A stretch of DNA of 50,561 nucleotides from Sphingomonas echinoides (GTDB lineage: Bacteria; Pseudomonadota; Alphaproteobacteria; Sphingomonadales; Sphingomonadaceae). The notes beneath the pieces are model-generated. The model had not been told where the DNA came from, made no database searches, and saw nothing but the letters and a program-made list of their open reading frames with translations. Numbering within the stretch: the first letter of the stretch is position 1; each line of letters begins with the position of its first letter. Made by a program: the position numbers and the translations under genes. Below are positions 8,901 through 16,272 of this stretch, piece by piece. The stretch covers positions 1-50,561 of the forward strand of contig NZ_JAPYKK010000033.1 of NCBI RefSeq assembly GCF_029623395.1, read 5' to 3'.

Positions 8901-9003
8901 GTACTGGCGGAACGGACTGCGCAAAGGCAGTTTCCGTAAGCAACAGCGCAATAGACAAAGCGGTACCTGACGCAGCAATGCTGCGCAAACGCGATCTAGC
9001 CAT
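5953..9003 (-). CDS. TonB-dependent outer-membrane receptor
   Basis: 1016 residues. The signal peptide (1-28, ending AFA/Q) is followed by an acidic/proline linker and a TonB box DIIVTG near residue 65. A plug domain (about 75-195) contains LVIVDGLRLPGG and VEVLADGASSVYGSDAVAGVVNF. The long 22-strand barrel ends in phenylalanine (LGLRVKF), as outer-membrane barrels do. Length and plug style match the large sphingomonad receptors for carbohydrates, aromatics or other organic substrates, not small siderophore receptors. The ATG at 9003 is preceded by GGGGAG. A good promoter overlapping an operator-like site lies just upstream and a strong terminator lies downstream, so it is a single-gene unit. 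It probably brings in the substrate of the locus at 1-5743. Confidence 0.93.
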   Translation of the reverse strand: MARSRLRSIAASGTALSIALLLTETAFAQSVPPVPTASPGSAEPADQAEEDRPAVPTPVAGDPDIIVTGTAIRGVAPIGSNLVSVGAQTIEKTAPVNLSQLVNTVPSISTAGSLAQGENGFSYYSPQIHSLAGSSSNTTLVIVDGLRLPGGGTQFSQTDPNIIPVSAIQRVEVLADGASSVYGSDAVAGVVNFITRRTFDGFESNVQYGFAKDYHNATGNFIWGKTWTTGGVYVAGSIVEQNTLYNRDRPFTSLGDYRPIGGTNTNSFQCNPATIQVTGVSSGAVPSGVYLSPDGTSTVANTQANSPCNNSVYGVLVPGQGRGNVLVKVVNDFSDKLSVQYMLNYNRQKTHSPFGPGGITAATAFGPGGTTIPGQVNPFFRAPAGSPNATREVINYLAVTPDGQYGESESQSDVIYSTAVFDYKITDNWTVTLSDAFGWNRSALNTVNGFCGACALLALNGTAQSSGSTTATNIAGQNVIALNLPLTTANALDVWNPVGTNRTSATVLRNLYRANSENTNYNTFNQIRLGVQGGLFDLPAGQLKVALGGEYLWQEQTQKISGSNNTGPTTTGSNFRVYNYGRKIKSVYTEVYIPVISPEMEIPLLYKVDLSAAVRYDSFSDVGDTTNPKFAANWEIVKGLKIRGNWSKAFVAPPIGVIGDPSQGYLYASGSIGTNGVISVPTASYPTVVNIPGAVAANTSNACTTAVAVCQIGQGNSGLRRQLGGGFTNEVPQRGRSWSVGVDFAPQFLPGFVAAGTYFHNTFIGGVSSPSPTAIVNSAGLRNLLTLCPASCTQAQIDTFANIANGATISGAVPPAVYYLIDQSSRNALNLTVEGIDAQFSYHTPKSGLGQFTIGTALTYFTLFKQNFGGGSEFSILNTSGYNTTFPSVQFKNRAQLGWTLSGFSTDLFWNHIGGYRNFSSTSVLPITVDAAGNPNGGGDPVKDGNTFDLHVQYEFGGESFARGWQVFVDVQNLFDTNPPFYNGNTGGILGGAAGYNGFVSNPLGRLTQLGLRVKF

Positions 9004-9029
9004 CCTACTCCCCTTTTTTTATTACTCTT

Positions 9030-9058
9030 ATCGTATCGTATAGGATTTTTAAGTGCAA
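9030..9058 (-). promoter_or_regulatory. Promoter of the TonB receptor gene
   Basis: On the minus strand TTGCAC (9058-9053) and TACGAT (9035-9030) are separated by exactly 17 bases. The -10 box ends 26 bases before the ATG at 9003. The operator-like site at 9035-9046 fills the spacer next to the -10 box, the arrangement expected for repression. Confidence 0.55.
9035..9046. promoter_or_regulatory. Operator-like near-palindrome, copy 3 (ATCGTATAGGAT)
   Basis: It matches the ATCnTATAnGAT core of the copies at 2765 and 4670 with one asymmetric pair (G against G at positions 4 and 9). It lies 32 bases from the receptor start and inside its promoter spacer. Confidence 0.6.
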
Positions 9059-9443
9059 TTATTTTTTTGGTATTCTGCGATTTTGTTTTGTGAATGTTAA
9101 TGTTCGTAAAATGGTCAATCGGCGCCACGATATTACGCCGACCCATTTAAAGTGGCGATCTGACCGAACCAGAATTGCCGGTCAGCGCGGTGTCCATGTT
9201 GTCCTTTGTCTGCGACAGCCAAAGCCGCCGAACGCCTCAATACACCTGACGCAATAGGTGAAGCTGTGCGCAGCGGCGGCGTAGCGGACGGAAAGTCCGC
9301 CCAAGCGCGCACGCAACCGGCCTGTCTCGATCGATACAGAAGCGGCCGCGCGCTACACCTGCTTGGTGCCTGCCAGCATCTGTGCGGTTAGGATGATCAA
9401 TCGAACGAGCGTTTCAGGCTCCCGGAAAACCGGGGCCTGGTCT
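9059..9443. other. Intergenic region without a convincing gene
   Basis: The part up to about 9115 is AT-rich and is upstream promoter DNA of the receptor. From about 9180 to 9420 composition returns to normal; a 61-codon frame at 9206-9391 has no ribosome binding site and no recognisable family, and a short CGGACGGAAAGTCCG hairpin is present near 9288. A CCCGG/CCGGG hairpin at 9421-9434 directly after the stop of the next gene (minus strand) lacks a T-run. Confidence 0.4.
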
Positions 9444-11105
9444 TCAAGCGCGCAGCAAGATCCGACGTGACTCGCCTTCGGGATCGTCGACCATTCGGCA
9501 ATGGTTGTCGAACACCATCGTCTGGCAACGGACCGGATCGCTAGGGCTCCAGGTCAGCCCCGGCTGGCTGGGGTTGCCCGTTCGCGCGAAGGTCGCCCAC
9601 GCCCCGGCCATGGTGCGCGCCAGTCGCTGCGCCTCGGGGGTATTGCCCGTGCCCTGTTCACACCGCGCGGTATTGTCGAAGCAAAAGGCGAGGTCGGCAG
9701 TATGCCACGCGCCCGCCACCCCATCGAGCTGCGGCGACTGCCACTGGAACAGATATTGATAGACCGGTGCGCCGCCCTGCGCGTGTTTGAGCCGCACCAT
9801 ATCCTGCACCCGATTGCGATAGGCGATGCTTTGCACCCCGTAGGACAATGTGCGAACCGCCTTTTCCGGGTGCGCCTTCCGCATCGAGGCGATCAGCGCA
9901 TCGGCCTTGCCTGCGCCGAGCTGCCCGGTCAGGTCCTTGCGCCACTCGGCCTCGCTCGGGTTCGATCCCCAGCGCATCCCCTCTTCACTGGTATTGCCGA
10001 TCAGCATCGGCACGGTGCGCGATACCTCGGGCGCGACATCGGCGAACGATCGGACGTCGATCACCTTGCCGTCGAGCGTCGGCCCGCCGCCCACGCGCGG
10101 CGTTGCCGGCGGCCCGCCCAGGCCACGCACCATCGGCCCGTTGATTTCACCGGCCACGGTGCTGCTCGCGGCAGAAAGGTCGGCCCATGCCATTTTCTGG
10201 AGCGCAGCAATGTCGTTTCGCGCGATCCCGAGATGCTTGACCAGCCGCCGTGCATAGTCGCGCGACTGCTCCGCCGTCGGCAACGCGCCGCCGCCACCCG
10301 ACTGCGCCGCGGCCCGGTGGATCAGCCCCTTGCCCGATGGCATGCCGAGCAGCGTGGTGACCTTCGACCCGCCGCCCGACTGGCCGTAGATCATCACCGT
10401 GTTCGGGTCCCCGCCGAATGCGGCGATGTTTTCCTGCACCCAGCGCAACGCCGCGATGCAATCGGTCATGCTGACATTGACCGATTCTTCATAGGCCGAC
10501 CCACCCACCTCGGTAAGGTCAAGGAACCCCAGCACGTTGAGCCGGTGGTTGATCGACACCTGCACCACGTCGTGATGCCGCGCCATCCGCGCACCGTCGT
10601 GCGAGGCCAACTCATACGACGATCCGAAGGCGAAGCCGCCGCCATGGAAATATACCATCACCGGGCGATGGCCGCTCAGCGATGGCGTCCAGACGTTGAG
10701 CTTGAGCATGTCCTCGCCCTGGAAACCGTCGTCCCATTGCTGCAGGAACGTATGCTCGACCGCGCGGAAATTATGCGTCGTCTGCGGGCTGTTCGCGCCA
10801 TAGGCGAGCGCGTTGTACGGCTCGGTCCACGGCTGCGGCGGCTTGGCGGGCAACCAGCGGTTTTCGCCGCCGGTGTCCTGCCCGTAAGGAATGCCCTTGA
10901 AGGTGAAAACGTCGCCAGCGACATAGCCGCGCACGGGGCCATATCGCGTTTTGGCCATCGCGCTGCGCGGCGTTGTGCCGTCCCGCCCGGGTTTGCGCGA
11001 CGCGGTGCCGATGCTTTGCGCCTGCGCCGCAGGCAAGGCCAGGCCGGCGCCTGCCGCCATCGAGGCAATCAATGCACGCCTACGGTCGATGAGCGGTCCG
11101 GCCAT
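9444..11105 (-). CDS. Carboxylesterase type B family hydrolase, exported
   Basis: About 553 residues with start ATG at 11105, preceded by AGGGGAACAGG; the longer frame adds a leader without a site. The N-terminus (IDRRRALIASMAAGAGLALP) is a Tat-like signal peptide. It is a classic type B carboxylesterase: oxyanion segment VYFHGGGFAFGS, nucleophile elbow GQSGGG with Ser243, acidic residue in NTSEEGMRW and histidine in GAWHTADLAFCF near the C-terminus. Such enzymes cleave carboxylic esters of lipids, aromatics or acylated sugars. Its full catalytic set and normal length indicate an active enzyme. It is divergent from a second secreted hydrolase at 11221, with 115 bases between them, so both may respond to the same signal. 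Substrate unknown. Confidence 0.9.
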   Translation of the reverse strand: MAGPLIDRRRALIASMAAGAGLALPAAQAQSIGTASRKPGRDGTTPRSAMAKTRYGPVRGYVAGDVFTFKGIPYGQDTGGENRWLPAKPPQPWTEPYNALAYGANSPQTTHNFRAVEHTFLQQWDDGFQGEDMLKLNVWTPSLSGHRPVMVYFHGGGFAFGSSYELASHDGARMARHHDVVQVSINHRLNVLGFLDLTEVGGSAYEESVNVSMTDCIAALRWVQENIAAFGGDPNTVMIYGQSGGGSKVTTLLGMPSGKGLIHRAAAQSGGGGALPTAEQSRDYARRLVKHLGIARNDIAALQKMAWADLSAASSTVAGEINGPMVRGLGGPPATPRVGGGPTLDGKVIDVRSFADVAPEVSRTVPMLIGNTSEEGMRWGSNPSEAEWRKDLTGQLGAGKADALIASMRKAHPEKAVRTLSYGVQSIAYRNRVQDMVRLKHAQGGAPVYQYLFQWQSPQLDGVAGAWHTADLAFCFDNTARCEQGTGNTPEAQRLARTMAGAWATFARTGNPSQPGLTWSPSDPVRCQTMVFDNHCRMVDDPEGESRRILLRA

Positions 11106-11220
11106 ATCCTGTTCCCCTATCGCCGCCTCGTTTCGGGCATGTATCGAGCAAAGCGTAAAAGCCGCTATCCACCGCGTCAATAGTCATACAAGATGTGCGA
11201 AAGATGGGGGAGAATATCGT

Positions 11221-12114
11221 ATGCGTGTCGTGCCTCTTTTGCTTGCGCTTGCAGCCGTAACGATCGGTTCGATCGTCCATAGCCAGGAAGCAGAACACGG
11301 CAGCGGTCCCTATCCCGCGATCTTCGAAGCGCGGGCCGATCTTCCGAACCACGTCGTCTATCGCCCCAGCGATCTTGCACCGGCGCGTTCGGACAAGCTG
11401 CCTATCTATGTGTTCGGCAATGGCGGATGCAGCGCCGACGGCACCAGTTCGCGCAACCATCTGCTCGAGATCGCGTCGCACGGATATCTGGTCATCGCCT
11501 CTGGTACGATCCCGCGCGCCGCCCCATCGGCGGCCCCTGCCCCGCCGAAGCCCGGTGCGAAGCTGACGACCGCGACCGAAACGCGCCTGCTCACCGACGC
11601 GATCGACTGGGCGCAGCGCGAGAACCGCCGCGCCGGCAGCCCGTTCGAGGGCCGGATCGCGACCGACAGGATCGCCGTGTCGGGCTGGAGCTGCGGCGGC
11701 CTGCAGGCGCTGAACGCCGCGCAGGACCCGCGCGTCACGACGTCGGTCATCATGAACAGCGGCTTTTTCGCCGCGGGGACGAACCCTTTAAGCGGGGTGG
11801 TATCCGACAAGGCGCTGCTCAAGACGCTGCACGGCTCGGTCCTCTATATCCTCGGCGGCCCCACCGATATTGCCTATCCCAACGGCACCGACGACTACCG
11901 GCGACTGGAGACCATTCCCGCGGCAATGGTGAACATCCCGGTCGGTCATGGCGGCACCTATATGCAACCGCATGGCGGCGTCGGCGCCGAAGTCGTTACG
12001 GCATGGCTCGACTGGAAGCTGAAAGGGACAAAGGCCGCCGAAGCGCGGTTTACTGGCCCCGCATGCGGCCTCTGCACCGATCCGCGGCTGACGCTGGAAC
12101 GCAAACACTTCTGA
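11221..12114 (+). CDS. Alpha/beta hydrolase, exported
   Basis: 297 residues. ATG at 11221 follows GGGGGAGA. The signal peptide covers residues 1-21 (ending VHSQ). The fold is seen from YVFGNGGCSADG (oxyanion region, about 62-73), the nucleophile elbow GWSCGG with Ser157, and a late histidine in VGHGGTYMQPHGG. Several cysteines (in NGGCS, WSCGG and the C-terminal CGLC) suggest disulfides in the periplasm. The family covers dienelactone hydrolases, chlorophyllase-like and poly-ester hydrolases; the exact reaction cannot be read. It is divergent from the carboxylesterase at 9444-11105. Confidence 0.82.
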   Translation: MRVVPLLLALAAVTIGSIVHSQEAEHGSGPYPAIFEARADLPNHVVYRPSDLAPARSDKLPIYVFGNGGCSADGTSSRNHLLEIASHGYLVIASGTIPRAAPSAAPAPPKPGAKLTTATETRLLTDAIDWAQRENRRAGSPFEGRIATDRIAVSGWSCGGLQALNAAQDPRVTTSVIMNSGFFAAGTNPLSGVVSDKALLKTLHGSVLYILGGPTDIAYPNGTDDYRRLETIPAAMVNIPVGHGGTYMQPHGGVGAEVVTAWLDWKLKGTKAAEARFTGPACGLCTDPRLTLERKHF

Positions 12115-12221
12115 GATAAGCCGATGTTCGCCTACGCCGGCACGGGCCGATTTGCGGACATTCCTAGACCCGTATGGCCACCATCTCGGCGCGCGAACGG
12201 ACGTGTATGCGTGATCGGCCC

Positions 12222-12767
12222 CTATTTCAGGACGCGCGCCGGGTTGCCCGCGACGGTCGCGCCAGCGGGAACATCCCGCGTCACGACACTGCCTGCGCCG
12301 ATGATCGCATTATCACCAACGGTGATGCCAGGCAGGATCAGTGCCGCACCGCCGATCCAGACGTTCCGGCCGATGACGACCGGCCGACCGAACTCGAGCA
12401 TCTGGCCACGCTGATCCGGATCGCGCGGATGATCGGCGGTGAGGATCTGCACCCCCGGACCGATCTGCGTGCCTGCACCGATCCGCACTGCCACCACGTC
12501 AAGCACCGTGCACCCGAAATTCAGGAACACGCCCTCCCCCAGATGAAGGTTATAGCCATAGTCGCAGTGGAACGGCGGTCGGATCGTCGCACCGCGACCC
12601 GCGTGACCAAGCCGTTCTGTCAACAACGCATGGCGGTCAGCCGGCGTCGCTGTCGATGACCGGTTGTAGCGGTCGAGCCATTCAGCGGCGCGCGCTGCGT
12701 CCGCGACGAGTTCCGGGTCGTCGGCGACGTAAAGCTCACCCGCCAACATCCGTTCCTTTTGCGTCAT
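12222..12767 (-). CDS. Maltose/galactoside O-acetyltransferase-like protein
   Basis: 181 residues. It begins MTQKERMLAGELY, the standard head of maltose and nodulation (NodL-type) O-acetyltransferases, and continues with left-handed beta-helix repeats: FHCDYGYNLHLGEG, FLNFGCTVLD, IGAGTQIGPGVQI, then the catalytic segment TADHP and the trimer end GAGSVVTRDVPAGATVAGNPARVLK. It transfers an acetyl group from acetyl-CoA to a sugar hydroxyl. The start ATG is 5 bases after the stop of the DUF1349 gene, so the two are one transcript and may be controlled by the divergent TetR protein. Confidence 0.88.
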   Translation of the reverse strand: MTQKERMLAGELYVADDPELVADAARAAEWLDRYNRSSTATPADRHALLTERLGHAGRGATIRPPFHCDYGYNLHLGEGVFLNFGCTVLDVVAVRIGAGTQIGPGVQILTADHPRDPDQRGQMLEFGRPVVIGRNVWIGGAALILPGITVGDNAIIGAGSVVTRDVPAGATVAGNPARVLK

Positions 12768-12772
12768 CGCGG

Positions 12773-13462
12773 TCAACTCAAGTCGTGGAGGTCTTTGCCC
12801 AACGGCGCGGTGATGCTCAGGTCGGAAAAGCGCACCTCCAGTCCGGCCCGTTCGGGCGTGCACGCCATCGGTCCGACCTGATAGGCGGAGGCGATCGGAA
12901 AGGGCGCTAGTCTGACCAGCGGCCAGGTCTTGCCGTCCGCCGAAACCTGCAACCGCAGGACACCCTTGGCAACCGTCGCACGCATCCAGAAATCCTGTGC
13001 GTCATGCTCGTAGGGGCCGGTTGCCCAGTCGGACTTTCCATCGGTCAGCACGCTGCTCAACATCGCGCGCCCGTCGGACAGTTCGATCCCCGCCTTGACC
13101 CAGCGTCGCTCGTCGACCCGAACCATGATGCCGGCCTGATCATAGAGCTTTTGATACTGCCCGCGAATGCGCAGTTGGGCGGTGAAGGCGGCAGGCGCGG
13201 CGAAACCGAGAAAATGACCGCTGTCCCGGGTGAAGCCGTAATGCGTCTCGCGCCAGAAATCGCTGCCCTTGTCGGTAACGAGCGTCAGGTCGCCACCGGC
13301 TGCCACCTTCCACGACTTGGGGGCATTCAGCCAATGGCCATCACGGCGTCCGAGCGCCGAGGTTGCCGAATCCTGCGCCGCCGCACCGCCGGCATTGCCC
13401 GCGACCGCAAGTGCAGCAGCACCCCCGATTACCGCTCGCCTGCTCACCCGATCCTCGGTCAT
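12773..13462 (-). CDS. DUF1349 (concanavalin-like) domain protein, Tat-exported
   Basis: 229 residues with start ATG at 13462. The twin-arginine signal VSRRAVIGGAAALAVAG is cut near residue 31. The remainder is the DUF1349 fold, a jelly-roll related to beta-xylosidase C-terminal domains, recognised by YQKLYDQAGIMVRVDERRWVK (about residues 110-130, given here in part: YDQAGIMVRVDERRWVKAG), FWMRATV, LQVSADGKTW and VGPMACTPERAGLEVRF. The family is thought to bind or process carbohydrate, but no catalytic residues are established. It shares a 71-base divergent promoter region with the TetR gene. Confidence 0.8.
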   Translation of the reverse strand: MTEDRVSRRAVIGGAAALAVAGNAGGAAAQDSATSALGRRDGHWLNAPKSWKVAAGGDLTLVTDKGSDFWRETHYGFTRDSGHFLGFAAPAAFTAQLRIRGQYQKLYDQAGIMVRVDERRWVKAGIELSDGRAMLSSVLTDGKSDWATGPYEHDAQDFWMRATVAKGVLRLQVSADGKTWPLVRLAPFPIASAYQVGPMACTPERAGLEVRFSDLSITAPLGKDLHDLS

Positions 13463-13493
13463 AGCCGCTCCCTTCCAATCACCCTCGATGTTA

Positions 13494-13507
13494 TGTACAT
13501 ATGTACA
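13494..13507. promoter_or_regulatory. TetR-type operator palindrome (TGTACATATGTACA)
   Basis: A perfect 14-bp palindrome made of two TGTACA hexamers around TA, in the gap between the DUF1349 gene (start 13462, minus) and the TetR gene (start 13534, plus), 26 bases before the latter. The position and symmetry are those of an autoregulatory TetR operator controlling both directions. Confidence 0.65.
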
Positions 13508-13533
13508 CATGTCGAAAACGGGGTAAAGAGGCG

Positions 13534-14079
13534 ATGAACCAGCAGACCCGGTCCAACGATCCGGCACGCCGGCAGCGCATCATCGACGCTACACTTGCGG
13601 TCATCGCCGATCTCGGGACCGCGGCGACGACCCATCGCCGCATCGCGGAGGCGGCGCAGGTGCCGCTCGGTTCGGTCACTTATTATTTCGCGACGTTGGA
13701 GGATCTGCTCACCGCGGCCTTCCTGCAATTGGCCGAGGAGTCCTCCGCGGCCTTCCGCGCGCGCATCGCGGCGGCGACGGACCGCGCCACGGCGTGTACG
13801 GCCGTCATCGACATCATCGCGAACCAGATTTGGGCGGAACCGCGCACGCTGCTGTTGAGCTACGAATTATACGCCTTTGCAGCCCGGCACCCACCGGTCG
13901 GCGCGGTCATGCAACGTTGGATGGACAGCAGCCGTGCCGCTCTGGGCCGCTTCTTCGACCCGCTCACCGCGCGTGCGCTCGATGCGCTGATCGAGGGGAT
14001 CGGCATCCACAATTCGATCGACCCTGCGCCTCTCGATCGCGAAGCGATCACGATCATCGTCGAGCGGATTGCAGGATGA
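13534..14079 (+). CDS. TetR/AcrR-family transcriptional regulator
   Basis: 181 residues; the ATG at 13534 follows AAGAGG, while the upstream frame has no site. The N-terminal helix-turn-helix is clear: RRQRIIDATLAVIADLG, then TTHRRIAEAAQVPLGSVTYYF, the TetR recognition helix with its YYF ending (about residues 17-52). The C-terminal ligand and dimer domain has no recognisable ligand signature. It most likely represses the divergent DUF1349 / acetyltransferase operon and itself through the palindrome at 13494-13507. Confidence 0.92.
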   Translation: MNQQTRSNDPARRQRIIDATLAVIADLGTAATTHRRIAEAAQVPLGSVTYYFATLEDLLTAAFLQLAEESSAAFRARIAAATDRATACTAVIDIIANQIWAEPRTLLLSYELYAFAARHPPVGAVMQRWMDSSRAALGRFFDPLTARALDALIEGIGIHNSIDPAPLDREAITIIVERIAG

Positions 14080-14122
14080 TACCTTTGAAAACGAGGGCGC
14101 TAACGCAGGGTCTTAGCGGACA

Positions 14123-14137
14123 CCCAAGAGCCTTGGG
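14123..14137 (+). other. Small hairpin after the TetR gene
   Basis: CCCAAG/CTTGGG arms with a 3-base loop, 43 bases after the TetR stop and followed by CCCTTTCG. It may slow transcription between the two regulators, but it is short and lacks a T-run. Confidence 0.3.
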
Positions 14138-14200
14138 CCCTTTCGCTGATTGCAAATGCAAGATACGGACGTCGCTTACCAGCCCGTAAGAAAACGCCCG

Positions 14201-14983
14201 ATGCTTGAAAGTCCTCTCGAAGCGCGCCTGTCGAAGCACCTGGCGCTGACCTTTTCGGAGCGTGACGCGCTGCGCTGGCTCGAACGTCGCGAACGCTCCT
14301 TTCGGTCTGGCGACGTCGTCGTCCACGAAGGCGAGAGCTGCGACAGCCTGTATATCGTGGCAAGCGGCTGGCTGCACGGATCGGTCAAGCTCAAGGACGG
14401 CGGGCGACAGATCCTTCGGTTCTACTTCGTCGGCGACATAACCGCGACCTTCTCGATCGCCTGGGGATATAGCGCCGCGACGCTCCGCGCGGTCAGCGAC
14501 ACCACGCTCTACGAAATGCCCAAGGCCGCATTCGGGCGGCTGTTCCGGGATCATCCGCGGCTCGGGGCATTGCTGTTCGCGGTGGCGGCGTCGGAGCAAG
14601 TCGCGATGGCGGACCGGCTGACGTCGGTCGGGCGAACCGACGGATTCACGCGCATCGCCACGCTGCTGCTCGACATCCGTTCGCGGTTGCGCATCGTCGA
14701 TGGCCATGCGGGATCGACGTTCGAACTCCCGTTGACCCAGCAGGATCTCGGCGACGCGGTCGGGCTGACCAAGACGCATGTCAGCCGCTCGCTCAAGGCG
14801 CTCGAGGAAACCGGGCTGGTCGAACGCAACGCGCGCGTCATTCGCATCAACGATGTCGACCGGCTCGCCGAACTCGTCGACTTCCATGATCGCCACGGCG
14901 AAGTCGCGACCGACTGGTTGCCCCCGGTCGGTGCGCGCGGTGACATGGATCACTCCGAAACCCGCGTGCAGGAACATATGTAA
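14201..14983 (+). CDS. Crp/Fnr-family transcriptional regulator
   Basis: 260 residues from the ATG at 14201, which gives a normal family N-terminus (MLESPLEARLSKHLAL); an ATG at 14156 or TTG at 14150 would add 15-17 residues, and none of the three has a strong ribosome binding site. Residues about 35-130 form the cyclic-nucleotide-binding-type barrel (GDVVVHEGESCDSLYIVASG and FVGDITATFS). The C-terminal winged helix contains LPLTQQDLGDAVGLTKTHVS and SRSLKALEETGLVER. No Fnr-type cysteine cluster is seen, so oxygen sensing through an iron-sulfur cluster is unlikely. It is the nearest regulator upstream of the cluster that begins at 15091 and is a candidate for its control, which is an inference from position only. 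Confidence 0.9.
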   Translation: MLESPLEARLSKHLALTFSERDALRWLERRERSFRSGDVVVHEGESCDSLYIVASGWLHGSVKLKDGGRQILRFYFVGDITATFSIAWGYSAATLRAVSDTTLYEMPKAAFGRLFRDHPRLGALLFAVAASEQVAMADRLTSVGRTDGFTRIATLLLDIRSRLRIVDGHAGSTFELPLTQQDLGDAVGLTKTHVSRSLKALEETGLVERNARVIRINDVDRLAELVDFHDRHGEVATDWLPPVGARGDMDHSETRVQEHM

Positions 14984-15029
14984 CGGCCGAAACGCTTTTT
15001 CGCGCCGCGCGCCCGATTCTACGAAGTCC

Positions 15030-15084
15030 ATCCCTACCGGCTGGTTAACGATCCCCTTGGCCCATAGCGGGCCGCAGTAGGGAT
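15030..15084 (+). promoter_or_regulatory. Leader stem that pairs with the ribosome binding site of the inositol-phosphate synthase gene
   Basis: ATCCCTAC at 15030-15037 is exactly complementary to GTAGGGAT at 15077-15084, which contains the Shine-Dalgarno core AGGGA 7 bases before the ATG at 15091. Inside it, GGCCC (15059-15063) and GGGCC (15069-15073) form a second hairpin, and CGGC (15038-15041) could instead pair with GCCG (15071-15074), extending the outer stem. Two competing folds that hide or free the start site suggest translational control. The ligand or factor, if any, is unknown. Confidence 0.45.
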
Positions 15085-15090
15085 TGAGAC

Positions 15091-16272
15091 ATGGCAGAAC
15101 GGCTTGGCGTGGCGATCGTAGGCGTGGGTGGCGCGGTCGCCACCACCGCGATCGCGGGTATCGAAATGATCAAGGCAGGGTCGAACAGCCTCAACGGGCT
15201 TCCCCTCGCCGACCGCGACGTGGCCGGCATGGTCGCCTACCGCGATCTGGAATTCGGCGGATGGGATCTGACCGAGGACTCGCTCGGCGCGTGCGCCCTG
15301 CGGCACGGCGTGATCGGCGACAAGGAACTGGCTGACGGCGCCGCCGCGCTCAACACCATGCGCCCGTGGAAGGCGGCGGGCAGCACCGGCTATTGCGCCA
15401 ATATCGACGGTACCAACAAGCTCGAGAGCGGTCACCGCGCCGCCATCCAGCAGATCCAGTCCGATTTGCGGCGCTTCTGCGCGGAAAAGGGGCTCGACCG
15501 AGTCGTCGTCGTCAATCTCGCCTCGACCGAGCGCGTCCCGCATGCGGACGACGCCGCGCTGCAATCGCGCGAGGCGTTCGAGCGCGGGCTCGACGAGGAT
15601 GACGCCGCGATCAGCCCGGCAATGCTCTATGCCTATGCCGCAATCGACTCGGGCACGCCCTACGCCAATTTCACGCCTTCGGTCGCCGCCGACATCGCGC
15701 CGCTCGCTGAGTTCGCAGCGGAGCGCAACGTCCCTGTCGCAGGCAAGGACGGCAAGACCGGCCAGACCTTCATGAAGACGGTGATCGCGCCCGCGCTACG
15801 CGACCGGGCGCTCCACGTCGACGGCTGGTTCTCGACCAACATCCTCGGTAACTCGGACGGCTTGGCGCTCGACGATCCCAAGTCGCTGGCGTCGAAGCTC
15901 GGCACCAAGGGCAGCGTGCTCAACGACATCCTCGGCTATCCGGTCGAGGATCACATCATCATGATCCATTATTATCGCCCGCGCGGCGATGACAAGGAAG
16001 CGTGGGACAACATCGATCTGACCGGCTTCATGGGCCAGAAGATGCAGCTAAAGCTCAACTTCCTGTGCAAGGACTCGATCCTCGCCGCGCCGCTCGCGAT
16101 CGAAATCGCGCGGTGCCTCGACCTCGCGCAACAGCGCGGCGAAGGCGGCGTGCAGGACCAGATGGGGCTGTTCTTCAAGCTGCCGCAGACGAGCGGCGGT
16201 CGCAAGCCGGTCCATGCGGTCCCCGAGCAACAGGCGATCCTCGATCACTGGCTCGACGGCAAGACCGCGTGA
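15091..16272 (+). CDS. ino1: Inositol-3-phosphate synthase
   Basis: 393 residues, close to the usual length of the short prokaryotic enzyme. It converts glucose-6-phosphate to 1D-myo-inositol-3-phosphate with bound NAD. Visible family marks are the NAD-binding loop VGVGGAVATT (residues 9-18), the segment GTNKLESGHR, VVNLASTER, NFTPS at 193, AGKDGKTGQT near 217-226 with the conserved lysines, and the late segment NFLCKDSILAAPLAIE. It opens the co-directional cluster that continues to 28419, and its last bases overlap the GTG of the next gene. In bacteria this enzyme supplies inositol for phosphatidylinositol, mycothiol, di-inositol phosphate or cyclitol products; the neighbours suggest a dedicated metabolite. 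The leader stem upstream covers its ribosome binding site. Confidence 0.95.
   Translation: MAERLGVAIVGVGGAVATTAIAGIEMIKAGSNSLNGLPLADRDVAGMVAYRDLEFGGWDLTEDSLGACALRHGVIGDKELADGAAALNTMRPWKAAGSTGYCANIDGTNKLESGHRAAIQQIQSDLRRFCAEKGLDRVVVVNLASTERVPHADDAALQSREAFERGLDEDDAAISPAMLYAYAAIDSGTPYANFTPSVAADIAPLAEFAAERNVPVAGKDGKTGQTFMKTVIAPALRDRALHVDGWFSTNILGNSDGLALDDPKSLASKLGTKGSVLNDILGYPVEDHIIMIHYYRPRGDDKEAWDNIDLTGFMGQKMQLKLNFLCKDSILAAPLAIEIARCLDLAQQRGEGGVQDQMGLFFKLPQTSGGRKPVHAVPEQQAILDHWLDGKTA

Noticed and set aside
9206..9391. Possible 61-codon gene in the gap before the carboxylesterase
   Set aside because: No ribosome binding site, no recognisable family and no conserved pattern.
9421..9434. CCCGG/CCGGG hairpin as a terminator for the carboxylesterase gene
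   Set aside because: Only five base pairs and no T-run on the minus strand.
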